The translations under genes and the position numbers were made by a program. DNA of 64,000 bases from Holophagales bacterium (GTDB lineage Bacteria > Acidobacteriota > Thermoanaerobaculia > UBA5066): assembly GCA_016716705.1 (NCBI GenBank), contig JADJVF010000002.1:209151-273150 (forward strand). Reading direction: 5' to 3'. The notes below the pieces were generated by a model. That model was not told the origin of the DNA. It did not search any database and worked only from the letters and a program-made list of their open reading frames with translations. This document shows, piece by piece, positions 46,064-55,800 of the stretch. Each line of letters starts with the position of its first letter. The stretch's first letter is position 1.

Positions 46064-47761
46064 GTGACCGGGCCCTACGCGTACACGCCCTACATCTGGC
46101 CGATGCTGGCCCCGCCGGTGCTCCTGCTGGCGCTGGCGGTCTACGCCTGGCGTCACCGGTCAGCGCCCGGCGCCCGGCCGTTCGTCCTGCTCGTGCTCTG
46201 CATCGTGCCGTGGGCAGTGGGCGCCGCGCTCGAGCTCGCAGCCGTCGACCCGGGGACGAAGGTCTTCTGGTTCCGGTTCGAATCCGTCTGGAAGCTGCCG
46301 GTCGGGACCGCGGCGCTCTGGTTCGCGCTCGAGTACGCCGACCTCGGCCGGTGGCTCACGCGCGGCACGGGTACCCTCCTGGCCGTTCCCGCGGCCGTTC
46401 CGTTCTTCCTGCTCCTCACCCGCTCGGGGCGTGAGCTGCTCAGCACCGTGTCCCTCGTCGAGGGGCACGTTCGCGGCGTACTCGGCCCTGCGGGCCACGT
46501 CCTGACAGTCTACGGTTTCGGCCTCGGGTTCGCCGGTCTCGCCGTGTTCCTCTGGCTCTTCCTGCGATCGCCCCTGCATCGGTGGCCCGCGGCCCTCTGC
46601 ATCCTCGGCCACCTGGCGAGCCGCGTCGGGTACCTGATCGACGGCACGGACAGGAATCCCTTCGCGCCCATGGACGCCACCATGCTCGGCGGCATCTTCA
46701 CGGTCGCGATGTACGCCGTGGCGTTCGTCCACTTCCGGATGTTCGAGCTCGTCCCCGTCGCCCGGTGGACGCTCATCGAGCAGATGACGGACGGCGTCGT
46801 CGTCCTCGACTCCACGCAACGCGTGGTCGACCTCAACCCGGCGGCCGAGACGATCCTCGGCTCACCCGGCGAGCAGGCCCGGGGCCGCGCCGCGCGCGAC
46901 CTCCTGCCGTCGCTCCCGGACACGGGCGCGTGGCCTGAAGACCCGGGAGCCGCACCGCCCGGGATTCTCCTCGGCGCGGGGGCCGGCGCGCGCAAGTACG
47001 AGCTCCAGCTCAGCACCCTGCGGCGCCGGGGCGGCTTCCGGCTCGGGTACCTGGTCGTGATGAACGACGTCACCGAACGGAAGCAGGAAGAGGAACGGAT
47101 GCTCGAGCACCAGAGAGCCCTCGCCACGCTCCGCGAAAGGGACCGGCTCGCCCGCGAGCTGCACGACAGCCTCGGCCAGGTGCTGGGCTTCGCAAAGATG
47201 CAGGCCCAGGCCGCCCGGGAGCTCCTCGCCCAGGGCAACGTGCCGCAGGCCGACGCGCACCTCGCCCGGCTCGTCTCCGTCGCCCAGGACGCCCACGCCG
47301 ACGTCCGCGAGTTCCTCCTGGGCGCCCGCGCCGACAGCGCCGCGGATCTCGACTTCGTGCCGGCCCTCGAGGACTACCTCCACCGATTCCAGGCGACCAC
47401 CGGCATCTCGACCACGCTCGACGCCTCCCCTTCTCTCGCCGGCCGCGCCCTCGAGCCGATGGCCGGCACGCAGCTCCTGCGCATCCTGCAGGAGACGCTC
47501 ACGAACGTGCGAAAGCACGCGCGGGCCCGCTCCGTGCGCGTCGTCCTGGCCGTGTCCGACGGTCACGTCGAGGCAACCGTGGAAGACGACGGCGACGGCT
47601 TCGACCCCGCCCGGCTGGGCGAGGCCGAAGAGAGCACCTTCGGGCTCCGCTTCATGCGCGAGCGGGCGGAGGAGGTGGGGGGAACCGTCCACGTCGACTC
47701 CGCACCGGGTGGCGGCACCCGCGTGGCGATCACGGTGCCGCTCGAGGGGAGGCCGTCATGA
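46064..47761 (+). CDS. Membrane histidine kinase, 7TM-PAS-HisKA_3 (NarX/LiaS type)
   Basis: The 565-residue kinase has an N-terminal block of about seven membrane helices (residues 10-230), a PAS domain (LIEQMTDGVVVLDSTQRVVDLNPAAETILG, YLVVMNDVTERKQEEE), a HisKA_3 region with phosphorylated His367 in LARELHDSLGQVLGF, and an ATP-binding domain (LQETLTNVRKHARA, VEDDGDGFDP, FGLRFMRERAEEVGG). It would phosphorylate the regulator encoded next, whose ATG overlaps its stop. GTG start at 46064. A TATTCT box nine bases upstream would make this mRNA nearly leaderless; that is tentative. Confidence 0.9.
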   Translation: MTGPYAYTPYIWPMLAPPVLLLALAVYAWRHRSAPGARPFVLLVLCIVPWAVGAALELAAVDPGTKVFWFRFESVWKLPVGTAALWFALEYADLGRWLTRGTGTLLAVPAAVPFFLLLTRSGRELLSTVSLVEGHVRGVLGPAGHVLTVYGFGLGFAGLAVFLWLFLRSPLHRWPAALCILGHLASRVGYLIDGTDRNPFAPMDATMLGGIFTVAMYAVAFVHFRMFELVPVARWTLIEQMTDGVVVLDSTQRVVDLNPAAETILGSPGEQARGRAARDLLPSLPDTGAWPEDPGAAPPGILLGAGAGARKYELQLSTLRRRGGFRLGYLVVMNDVTERKQEEERMLEHQRALATLRERDRLARELHDSLGQVLGFAKMQAQAARELLAQGNVPQADAHLARLVSVAQDAHADVREFLLGARADSAADLDFVPALEDYLHRFQATTGISTTLDASPSLAGRALEPMAGTQLLRILQETLTNVRKHARARSVRVVLAVSDGHVEATVEDDGDGFDPARLGEAEESTFGLRFMRERAEEVGGTVHVDSAPGGGTRVAITVPLEGRPS

Positions 47762-48405
47762 GGGTCCTGCTGGCCGACGACCATCCGCTCTTCCTCGACG
47801 GCCTGAAGAATCTCCTCGCCGCCCGCGGGATCGACGTCGTCGGCGTCGCCCACGACGGGCTCGAGGCTCTCGATCAGGTCCGTGCGCTGCGCCCCGACGT
47901 CGTCCTGATGGACATCCACATGCCGCGCCTGAACGGGATCGCCGCGACGCGGATGATCCGGGCCGAGCGACCCGACACCCGCATCGTCCTCCTCACGATG
48001 TCCGCGTCGGACGACGAGCTCTTCGAGGCCATCGCGGCCGGCGTGAGCGGCTACCTCCTGAAGACGCAGGACACCGGAGAGGTGTTCCGGCTCCTCGACG
48101 AGGTCGCCCGGGGCGAGGTGGTCCTGTCTCCCGGCCTGGCGTCGCGGATCCTCAACGAGTTCCGGCGTCGGGCGGTCGCGCCTCCCGAGGTCGGGGAGAG
48201 GCCGCCCGGCGGAAGCCTTTCCCCGCGCGAGACGCAGGTCCTGACCCTCGTGGCGCAGGGGCTCACCTACAAGGAGGTGGGCGCGAAGCTCTGCCTCGCC
48301 GAGCGGACGATCAAGTACCACATGGGCGAGATCGTCGACCGGCTGCACGTCGAGGGACGTGCCCAGGCCATCGACTACGCCCGCCGGAGCGGGATGGTCC
48401 TGTAG
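47758..48405 (+). CDS. NarL/FixJ-type response regulator
   Basis: The 215-residue regulator has a receiver domain (LLADDHPLFLDGL, phosphorylation Asp52 in VVLMDIHMPRLNG, LTMSASDDE, GYLLK) and a LuxR-type helix-turn-helix (LSPRETQVLTLVAQGLTYKEVGAKLCLAERTIKYHMGEIVDRL). It is the cognate partner of the upstream kinase (ATGA overlap). Targets are unknown, but the co-oriented downstream genes (degenerate receiver and exported beta-lactamase-fold protein) are candidates. Confidence 0.93.
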   Translation: MRVLLADDHPLFLDGLKNLLAARGIDVVGVAHDGLEALDQVRALRPDVVLMDIHMPRLNGIAATRMIRAERPDTRIVLLTMSASDDELFEAIAAGVSGYLLKTQDTGEVFRLLDEVARGEVVLSPGLASRILNEFRRRAVAPPEVGERPPGGSLSPRETQVLTLVAQGLTYKEVGAKLCLAERTIKYHMGEIVDRLHVEGRAQAIDYARRSGMVL

Positions 48406-48490
48406 CGGCCCGGCTGTACTTCGACTGTCCGCCGACTGTCCCTCGCGGGCATGGCCGCGGTCCCTTCGAGGGTGTGGACTCACGGCCAGG

Positions 48491-48856
48491 ATGCTCACCG
48501 TCGTGCTGCTCGGCAACTCCCTCGCGCTGGCCGGCGTCGGCGCCTCGCTCGAGGGCCGACCCGACCTTCGCGTCGTGCACGCCGACTCGGCGGACACGTT
48601 CGCCGAGGCCCTGAGGGAGCTCGAGCCCGACGTCGCCGTCTTCGACATGGCGGCGAACCAGCCCGACGTCGTCGAGCTCTGGCGGCGTCACCCCCGCGTC
48701 CTGCCCGTCGGCGTCGACCTGCTCGAGCACCGGGCCGTCGTCTTCTCGAGGCATTCGTCGAGCGTCCTCACCACGGACGACCTGCTGCGCGTCATCGAGG
48801 GCCGGAAGAGCCCTCGCACAAGGAACCCACGAAGAAGAGAAGGAGTGAAGCGATGA
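48491..48856 (+). CDS. Small degenerate receiver-like protein
   Basis: The 121-residue protein has a receiver-like alternation (LTVVLLGNSLALAGVGASLEG, VRVVHADSADTFAEALRELEPDVAVFDMAANQ ... LPVGVDLLEHRAVVFSRHS) but lacks the paired acidic residues of strand 1; the Asp of VFDMAA is the only candidate phosphosite. It may be an orphan binding module. It starts 85 bases after the NarL gene and overlaps the next gene by ATGA, so it is probably cotranscribed with the exported metalloprotein. No closer family was recognised. Confidence 0.55.
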   Translation: MLTVVLLGNSLALAGVGASLEGRPDLRVVHADSADTFAEALRELEPDVAVFDMAANQPDVVELWRRHPRVLPVGVDLLEHRAVVFSRHSSSVLTTDDLLRVIEGRKSPRTRNPRRREGVKR

Positions 48857-50373
48857 GCAAAGGACTGACGAGGCGAGACACGCTGCGGCTCTCGGGGCTG
48901 GCCCTCGGAGGGCTCGCGCTCGGGACCGGCTCACGGCGGGCCGAGGCCGCCGTCACCTGCCCCGACAAGAGCCCGTGCTACCCCGACACCGCGACCCCTC
49001 CCACGCCCACGAACCAGTACAAGTACTTCAACGACCTGGACCCGATCACCCCCTGGACGTACAACGCCAAGCAGGAGGTCGTCGGCGTCAAGCTCGAGAA
49101 GAACGAGATGCGGATCACGTTCATGGGAACGATGATCCCGGCCGTCCGCCGCGCGCAGCAGGAGATGAGCATCTTCGTCGAGGTCGGGTGGGACGACGAA
49201 AAGAACGCCCCGGTCGACCAGGCCATCTTCGACTTCGGCAGCGGGGTCAGCGCCAACTACGGAGCCGCGGGCGTCGGCTTCGGGCGGATGGACAAGATCT
49301 TCCTGAACCACCTCCACGGCGACCACATGAGCGACCTGACGCACGTCTACTGCTTCGGGCCGTCGGGCGACCGGAAGTCGCCCCTCTACGTCTGGGGGCC
49401 CGGCCCCTCCGGCGTGAGGAACCCCGACTGGCCGTACAACTACTTCAACGACGGCACGAAGGCCTTCTGCAAGGCCCTCCGCAACGCCTGCCGGTGGCAC
49501 TCGGAGAGCTTCAGCTTCCAGGGGACGCGCTACAAGGAGTACGACCGCCCCACCCGCAAGAGCTGGGGCCTCCCCGCCGAGCCGGTCCCGGTCGGGGACG
49601 ACGACCCGACCGACGGCTACGCCCTCGTCCCCATCGAGCTCGACTGGACGCGGTACGGCCAGAAGCCCACCGACAACATCGCCTACTGGAACCGCGAGAC
49701 CGGCGTGAAGATCTCCCACTTCCCGGTCATCCACACCCGGCAGGGCTCCATCGGCTACAAGCTCGAGTGGAACGGCCTGTCGATGATCTACACCAGCGAC
49801 ACCCGGCCCGAGACGCACTGCATCAAGCAGGCCATCAACGGGAGGAAGGGGGTCGACGTCTTCATCCACGAGATGGTCGTCCCGCCCGAGGTCTGGGGGA
49901 TGAAGAACTCGGGCCTGAACCAGCCCGGCAGCGGACCGGCCTGGGAGGCGATGGTCGAGGACATGAAGAGGGTCCAGGCGAGCTCCCACACCCCGCAGGG
50001 GGCCTTCGGCTACCTCCTGAGCCAGATCGACCCCAAGCCGCGGCTCACCGTCGCCACGCACTTCCCGGTCGCCGACGACACGGTCAAGTGCGCGCTCGCC
50101 AGCGTGCAGCAGCACGTTTCGACCATGGTGCAGGGAAAGGCCGAAGGGAACATGACCTGGTCCTTCGACCTGATGGTGCTCCGGGTCTTCGCGGGGAGCC
50201 CGAAGCCGCTCATCCTCCAGAACAAGGCCGTCGTGAACGACTTCGGCTTCTCGCCGGTCGTGCACGTCACCGGCGAGATCGCCGACCCGAAGTACGCCGG
50301 CCCGAAGGACCAGCTCGACACCTCGACGGAGATAGAAGCGGGACCCGACACGTACTGCGAGAACGGCTACTGA
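48853..50373 (+). CDS. Tat-exported metallo-beta-lactamase-fold protein
   Basis: A twin-arginine signal (GLTRRDTLRLSGLALGGLALG, cleaved near RRAEAA) directs this 506-residue folded metalloprotein outside the cytoplasm. The metal motif HxHxDH is HLHGDHMSD (His153, His155, Asp157, His158) with further candidates at HFPVIHTRQG and YTSDTRPETH, and FIHEMVVPPE. The beta-lactamase-fold family includes RNase Z-like and sulfatase-like hydrolases; substrate unknown. GGAG with good spacing supports the ATG at 48853. The upstream two-component pair and receiver-like gene suggest regulated expression. Confidence 0.85.
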   Translation: MSKGLTRRDTLRLSGLALGGLALGTGSRRAEAAVTCPDKSPCYPDTATPPTPTNQYKYFNDLDPITPWTYNAKQEVVGVKLEKNEMRITFMGTMIPAVRRAQQEMSIFVEVGWDDEKNAPVDQAIFDFGSGVSANYGAAGVGFGRMDKIFLNHLHGDHMSDLTHVYCFGPSGDRKSPLYVWGPGPSGVRNPDWPYNYFNDGTKAFCKALRNACRWHSESFSFQGTRYKEYDRPTRKSWGLPAEPVPVGDDDPTDGYALVPIELDWTRYGQKPTDNIAYWNRETGVKISHFPVIHTRQGSIGYKLEWNGLSMIYTSDTRPETHCIKQAINGRKGVDVFIHEMVVPPEVWGMKNSGLNQPGSGPAWEAMVEDMKRVQASSHTPQGAFGYLLSQIDPKPRLTVATHFPVADDTVKCALASVQQHVSTMVQGKAEGNMTWSFDLMVLRVFAGSPKPLILQNKAVVNDFGFSPVVHVTGEIADPKYAGPKDQLDTSTEIEAGPDTYCENGY

Positions 50374-50389
50374 GGACCGGGGACCGGGG

Positions 50390-50971
50390 TCAGGTCTCTC
50401 CGTTCCGGATCCACTTCTCGACCGCTGGCGCGCGATAGCAGGCGAAGCGGTCGAGAAGGTCGGACGGGTCGTCGCTGACGATCAGCATCGAGCGGTTCGC
50501 TTCCTTCACGAACCTCTCCGCCACCGTGTGGTCGAGGAAGGCGATGAGCCCGTCGTAGTAGCCCGCCACGTTCAGGAGGCCGCACGGCTTGGCGTGGAGG
50601 CCGAGCTGAGCCCACGTCCACGCCTCGAAGACCTCCTCCAGCGTCCCGATCCCGCCCGGCAGGGCGACGAACGCGTCCGACAGCTCGGCCATCCTCATCT
50701 TCCGCTCGTGCATCGACGAGGTGACGTGCAGCTCGGTGAGGCCCCGGTGCGCGACCTCCTTCCGCACGATCGACTCGGGCATCACGCCCGTCACGCGGCC
50801 GCCGAGCCCGAGCACCGTGTCGGCGAGCACCCCCATGATCCCGACGCTCGCCCCGCCGTAGACGAGCCCGAGCCCCCGCTCCACGAGGGCCCTCCCGAGC
50901 CCTCTCGCCGCCTCGGCGTAGACAGGAAGCCTCCCCTCGTTCGACCCGCAGTAGACGCAGACGGATTTCAT
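50390..50971 (-). CDS. LOG-family (TIGR00730) nucleotide-hydrolase-like protein
   Basis: The 193-residue protein has the LOG signature PGGIGTLEEVFEAWTW, the N-terminal SVCVYCGSNEGR and VYGGASVGIMGVLAD. Plant and bacterial LOG proteins release free cytokinin bases from nucleoside 5'-monophosphates; many bacterial ones cleave AMP or other nucleotides. The active-site Arg/Glu (MHERKMRMAELSDAFVALPGG) are intact. Not obviously linked to the neighbouring toxin-antitoxin pair, although it lies 21 bases downstream of higA on the same strand. Confidence 0.88.
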   Translation of the reverse strand: MKSVCVYCGSNEGRLPVYAEAARGLGRALVERGLGLVYGGASVGIMGVLADTVLGLGGRVTGVMPESIVRKEVAHRGLTELHVTSSMHERKMRMAELSDAFVALPGGIGTLEEVFEAWTWAQLGLHAKPCGLLNVAGYYDGLIAFLDHTVAERFVKEANRSMLIVSDDPSDLLDRFACYRAPAVEKWIRNGET

Positions 50972-50992
50972 CCCGTACGGGGGCGGCTCCCG

Positions 50993-51298
50993 TCAGCTCA
51001 CCTTCAGGAGCGGCCGGGGCAGCACCGGGACGTGGCGAGCGGCTTCCCACAGATCGACCGCCTTCTGCGCGTTCATCCAGAACTCCGGAGACGTCCGGAA
51101 GGCGGCACCCAGCTTCAGGGCCATCTCGGCCGTCACGGCGCACCGGCCGTTGACGATGCGGTTCACGACCTTGACGTCACACCCCAGGTGATCCGCCAGG
51201 AGCTTCTGCGTCATTCCGAGAGGAGCGAGGAACTCCTCGTGGAGGATCTCGCCCGGGGTCGTCGGCCTGCGGCGGCGAATGAAGTCGCTCATGTCCAT
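50993..51298 (-). CDS. higA: HigA-type antitoxin / Xre-family regulator
   Basis: The 101-residue protein has the HigA antitoxin pattern PTTPGEILHEEFLAPLGMTQKLLADHLG followed by a helix-turn-helix (VVNRIVNGRCAVTAEMALKLGAAFRTSPEFWMNAQKAVDLW). It neutralises the HigB toxin and represses the operon. Start ATG at 51298 (a second Met two codons later is possible). It lies ten bases after the higB stop, in the usual higB-higA order. Confidence 0.9.
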   Translation of the reverse strand: MDMSDFIRRRRPTTPGEILHEEFLAPLGMTQKLLADHLGCDVKVVNRIVNGRCAVTAEMALKLGAAFRTSPEFWMNAQKAVDLWEAARHVPVLPRPLLKVS

Positions 51299-51308
51299 TC
51301 CTCGGTCG

Positions 51309-51599
51309 TCAGTGGTCGTCCCTGATGTCGACGTCCGCGGGACCCGAAGCGGACCACCGGAAGACGACGCGCCATTGGTCGTTGACTCGGATGCTGTGCA
51401 AGCCCGCGAGGTCTCCCTTCAGGGCTTCCAGCCGATTCCCCGGCGGAGACGCGAGGTCCGCAATCTCGCTCGCGTAGTCCAGCATGTCGAGCTTCCGGGC
51501 CACGACCCTCGCCATCTGCGCCCAACCCAGCCTCGAGGCCAGCCGTCCTTCCCGGAAGAACCTCTCCACGTCCCTGCCGGCAAAGGAGCGGATCGCCAC
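51309..51599 (-). CDS. higB: HigB-type (RelE superfamily) toxin
   Basis: The 96-residue protein is HigB-like (FREGRLASRLGWAQMARVVARKLDML, then LEALKGDLAGLHSIRVNDQWRVVFRW). The family are ribosome-dependent mRNA endonucleases that act during stress when the antitoxin is degraded. The GTG at 51599 follows directly after the palindromic operator; no Shine-Dalgarno sequence is seen and a TATATA box lies only six bases upstream, so the mRNA may be leaderless. Toxin precedes antitoxin, typical for higBA. Confidence 0.9.
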   Translation of the reverse strand: MAIRSFAGRDVERFFREGRLASRLGWAQMARVVARKLDMLDYASEIADLASPPGNRLEALKGDLAGLHSIRVNDQWRVVFRWSASGPADVDIRDDH

Positions 51600-51606
51600 G
51601 AGCGCT

Positions 51607-51627
51607 ATATACCGCTAGCCGGTATAT
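51607..51627 (-). promoter_or_regulatory. Palindromic operator/promoter of higBA
   Basis: A 21-base inverted repeat, ATATACCG-CTAGC-CGGTATAT, sits seven bases upstream of the higB start. Eight-base arms are perfect. It is one of few AT-rich stretches and contains the likely -10 box (TATATA on the minus strand). Position and symmetry are those of a HigA (or HigBA) autoregulatory operator. Confidence 0.65.
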
Positions 51628-51702
51628 CGCGTCAAGGTGCCTTCGGACCGTTTACGAGGAACCCTGCCAGGTCGAAGCGGATCCGTTGCCCCGCAGCACC
51701 GC

Positions 51703-52767
51703 TCACCCCGCGAGGCCCGCGAGTCTCTTCCTCGCTCCGGCGTGCCCCTGCTCCGCGGCCTTCGCCAGCCACTCGCGCGCTTCCCGCGCGTCGGGCGGTC
51801 CGGCCCGCCCCTCGAGCAGCAGCGTGCCCAGGTACGACTCCGCCTCCAGCTCCCCCGCCTCCGCCGCCTCGCGAACCAGCGCCAGGCCCGCGCTCGCGTC
51901 GCGCGCGATCCCCTCGCCGAGGATCAGCGCGTGGCCGAGCCACATCCGGGCCTCGGCGTCCTTATGCCGCGCCGCCCGCTGCCACCAGGCCACCGCGGCG
52001 ACCCGGTCCTGCGGGAGATGCTCTCCCTCCCAGTAGAAGCAGCCCAGGCCGGTCTCGGCTCTCGCGTAACCGCGCACCGCGGCCCGCCGGCAGAGGTCGA
52101 CGGCCTTCCCGGGGTCGGGAGTCTCCCCGAACCCGCGCAGGGCCATGAGGCCGAGCATCGAGAGCGCCTCCGCGTGCCCCCAGCGCGCGGCCATCTCGAA
52201 CCACAGCCTCGCCTCTGCGTGGTAACGGGCCACTCCGTTCATCCCCTCGAAGGCCATCCGGCCCATCCAGACCTGCCGGCCGATCTCGAGAGGCCTCCGC
52301 GCCGCGGTCCGAAAGCTTCCCAGTGCCTCCCCATCCCCGCCAGTCGAGTCCGGCGAGCGCGGAGGTCCGAGAGAAAGCTGCTTGCCGGCCAGGTTGAGGG
52401 ACATCGACATCCCGGGCGGCAGGTCACGCATGCTCTTCTCGAGGACCTTGCCAACGTTGAACGACTCCCCGCGGGCACGGTCCTCGCCCCGCATCGACCA
52501 GCACGCCGGGCAGAAGTCGAAGGCGATCCCCTCGCCCTCGGGTTCGTACGGGAACCGGTCGCAGCCGCAGGACTCGCAGGCGGGACCCGTCGCGCCGGAA
52601 GCCCTCCACGTCCGCGTCCGGCCCCCGTGCACGTTCCGCACGACGGTGGGCAGCGCTTTCCCGTCTCCGTTCTCGATGAGCGACACGAGCGTGTCGAGGA
52701 CGCTCTTGTAGAGGGCCTTCAGCGCCCGGGCGACCTCGATGTCGCGACTGATAGCAGAGTTGAGCAT
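51703..52767 (-). CDS. Zinc-ribbon and Sel1-repeat protein
   Basis: The 354-residue protein has a CxxC zinc-ribbon (CESCGCDRFPY ... FDFCPACWSMRG) in residues about 60-105, a linker, and at least five Sel1-like repeats of about 36 residues (EALSMLGLMALRGFGETPDPGKAVDLCRRAA, RAETGLGCFYWEGEHLPQDRVAAVAWWQRAA, EARMWLGHALILGEG, EAESYLGTLLLEGRAGPPDAREAREWLAKAA). Such repeats form alpha-solenoids for protein binding. The Zn-ribbon segment (52459-52567) is nearly duplicated 5.3 kb away at 57752-57860. Function unknown. Confidence 0.75.
   Translation of the reverse strand: MLNSAISRDIEVARALKALYKSVLDTLVSLIENGDGKALPTVVRNVHGGRTRTWRASGATGPACESCGCDRFPYEPEGEGIAFDFCPACWSMRGEDRARGESFNVGKVLEKSMRDLPPGMSMSLNLAGKQLSLGPPRSPDSTGGDGEALGSFRTAARRPLEIGRQVWMGRMAFEGMNGVARYHAEARLWFEMAARWGHAEALSMLGLMALRGFGETPDPGKAVDLCRRAAVRGYARAETGLGCFYWEGEHLPQDRVAAVAWWQRAARHKDAEARMWLGHALILGEGIARDASAGLALVREAAEAGELEAESYLGTLLLEGRAGPPDAREAREWLAKAAEQGHAGARKRLAGLAG
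52459..52567. repeat. Direct repeat flanking the SbcCD-like genes, copy A
   Basis: About 109 bp within the Zn-ribbon coding region of the Sel1 gene. The first 57 bases from 52465 are identical to those from 57758; the rest is roughly 85% alike. Same orientation as copy B. The two copies bracket 52866-57634. Confidence 0.85.
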
Positions 52768-52865
52768 CCGGGCCTCCGTTCCTCTGCGGCGAGCAGAGTC
52801 GCTGACAAGGTCGGGCCGGGCGACGGACAGATGGCGTCCGTGCGACCCGACGCCAACCGCCCCCG

Positions 52866-55800
52866 TCAGCCCTTCAGCTCGTGCACCCGGAAAACGTCGG
52901 GGGCGAGATGGGCCTTCGCGAGGTCGACGACGTGGCGGTGGTGGGTGAAGAGAATCACCTGCACCTCGCTTCCGAACTCCGCGAGCGTCCGCAGCGCCGC
53001 CGCGGCCCTCTCGTCGTCGAAGGAGACGAGGAGGTCGTCGGCGACGAAGGGGAGCGGCTCGGCGTCCTTCGCCCAGCGCCTCACGGAGGCGAGCCGGAGG
53101 GCGAGGAAGAGCTGGTCGCGCGTGCCGTCGCTCAGGCCCGACATCGGGACGCGGCGCCCCTCGGCCCGCTCGGCGACGATCACCGGGTTCCCGTCGTCGT
53201 CGACCTCCGCGAGGAGCGAGACGAAGCGCCCTCCCGTCAGCGAGGAGAAAAGCTGCGTCGCCTCGACGAGGAGCGGGTCCTGGTTCTCCCTCCTCCAGCC
53301 GTCGATCGCGCGCCGGAGGAGGAACGCACAGGCCCGGAGCCGCAGCCAGCGCCGGGCGTCCTCCTCGATCCGCGCGCGGACGCCCGCGGCCTCCTGCCCG
53401 CGCGTGGCGGCCGCGTCCCCGCCGTTGGCGGCCTCGAGGCTCTGCCCCAGCTCGCCCTCGCGCCTGTGTTGCGTGCCGATCTTCCCGTCGAGCTCCTTCC
53501 GCTCGTCCCCCGCCTTCTCGAGGAGCGCCGGGAGGGCGTCGCCGTCCACGCCGGCGCACTCGGCTGCGAGGTCGGCGGGAGAGCGGCCGGCGCCGACCAG
53601 CACCAGCTCGTTCTCCGCCTGCTCGAGCTCCTTCAGAACGCCGCGCTTCTCGGCGAGCTGCTCGAGGCGGGCCGAGAGCTCCGCCTCGCCCGCGCAACCG
53701 GCCTCGCGGCAAATGGCCTCCACCTTACGGCGCGCGGCCTCGCCCTTCCCGCGCTCCTCCGCGAGCTTCACGCGGCGCTTCGCGAGGCTCTCGCGGTCCC
53801 GCGCGCGCTTTCCCTCGGCCTCCCGCTCGGCGGCGAGTCGCTCGTTCAGCGCCGTGGCGGCCACGACGGCTTCGGACTGCCGAAGGTCGGGGGCGACCTC
53901 CGCGCAGAGCGTGCCGACCGACGCGGCGAACTCCTCGAGGCGGCTCTGCATCTTCTGCACGCGGTCCCGAAGCCCCGGCACCCGGCCCGCCAGAGCGTCG
54001 AACTCGTCGCAGGCTTCCAGAATGCCCTCCACCTCCTCGGTCGAGACGGTCGCGGGGCGCCAGAGGACCCGGACCTCCTCGCCCCACGAGGCCTTCCACT
54101 CCTCGAGGGCGGCGCGGGCCTGCGCGGCCGCCGCCTCGAGCGACGCGGCCTTCGCCGTCGCCGTCTCGATCGCCGCTTCCAGCTTTCCCCTCTCGACGGA
54201 GGCCTTCTCGAGCCCCCGCCTCATCTCCTCGACGAACGCTTCCGCCGCCAGGTACGCGGCGGGCGGCGGCGGGCCGCCGGGGCGGACGAGCGCCGCGGCC
54301 GCGACGAGCGCTCCGCGCGCCCGGTCGAGCGCCGAGCGCGCGACGTCGACCTCGGCCGCGGCGGCGCGGTGCGCCTCCAGGTGCTCCAGCGTCCGGCTCC
54401 TCGCCCGCAGCCACTCCTTCATCGCGGCCGGCGGGCCGGGCGGGACGCCGTCGGCGGGCCAGGCGGCGCGCCACTCGCTCTCGAGAGCCGAGCGGCGCGC
54501 GCCGAGCTCCTCGCCCCGGCGGCCGCACTCCGCGAGCGCCTCGTCGATCTTCCGCAGCTGCCGGACCAGCTCCGCGTCCTCCGCGGCGATCGTGGCCGAG
54601 TCCACCAGCCGGTCGGCGGCGCCGTCCGCCGCTTCGACCGAACTCTCGAACGCGTCGACGAGCGGGCGCTCCGGGTCGAAGAGGCGCGCCTCGTCCTCGG
54701 CCCCCGGCTCCCGCTCGACGTAGACGCGGCGGACGAGCCTCCAGCCCTTCGTCCGCCTCTCCCGGGCGCCGCCCACGGCCTCCCGCGTCGGCAGCGCGCC
54801 GCGGGCGGCGAGCCTCCCTCTCTCGGACTCGAGGTCCGCCCGCTGCGCGGCGAGCGAAGAGCGCGCGCTCGCGAGGTCGCCCTCGTCCTTCTCGAGCGCG
54901 GCGAACCGCTTCTGGAACGCGTCGATCAGCGCCTCTGGCGCAGCGGCGAGCGCCGCGAGCGCGTCCGCCCCGCGCGGCGCCCAGCCCGGGAGCGACGCGA
55001 GCGACTCGTCCAGCGCCTTCCGCGCCTTCCTCTCCGCTCTCTCCGCCTTCTCGAGGCCCTCCACGGGGTCGCCGCCCCGCCGGCAGTCCTGCAGGGCTTT
55101 CGCCAGGGGCGCCGGGTCGACGGCCGGCCCGAGCGACGAGAGCTTCTCCTTCGCCGCGCGGATCGACTCGCGGGCGGCGGCGAGCTCACGCTCCTCGCGG
55201 GCGAGCCTGTCCCTGAGGCCCCGAGCCCTGCCGGCGCTCGCCCGGAGCGCCTTGCGCGCGGGCCGGGACGGAGGCGCCTCGAGGAGGGCGTCGAGCCCGA
55301 GCGCGGGCGCGATCTCCGCGGCGAGGCGCGCCGCCTGCGCGGTCGCCTCCCGCAGCTCCGCGTCGCGCTTCGGCAGGTCCTTCAGGAACTCGCGCATCGT
55401 CCCGCACTCGAGGTGCAGCTCCTCGATCCGCGCCGCGCGCTCGAGGATCTTTCCGGCCGCGGGGAACCGCGAGACCTCCTTCTCGAGGCTCTCCACGTCG
55501 CGCGCGAGGCCCTCCTCGGCCGTCGCGGCCCGGAGCAGCTCCTCGCGGGCCAGCTGCCCCGTCCGGTCGAACTCGGCGGAGAGGACGGGGACAGAGGCGA
55601 GCCGTTCCAGCGCCGACTGCGCCCGGGCCCGGCGCGCGAGGAGCGGGAGCGCCCGCTGGATGCGCGAGAGCCTCTGCCATTCCACCTCGTTCGCCGTCCG
55701 CAGCTCGAGGAGCCGCGCCACCTCGAGCCGGACCTTCGCGAGCTCCTCGTCGAGGCTCCTCCACGACTCCGCGCTCTGGCTCTGCTCCTTCGTCTCCCGC

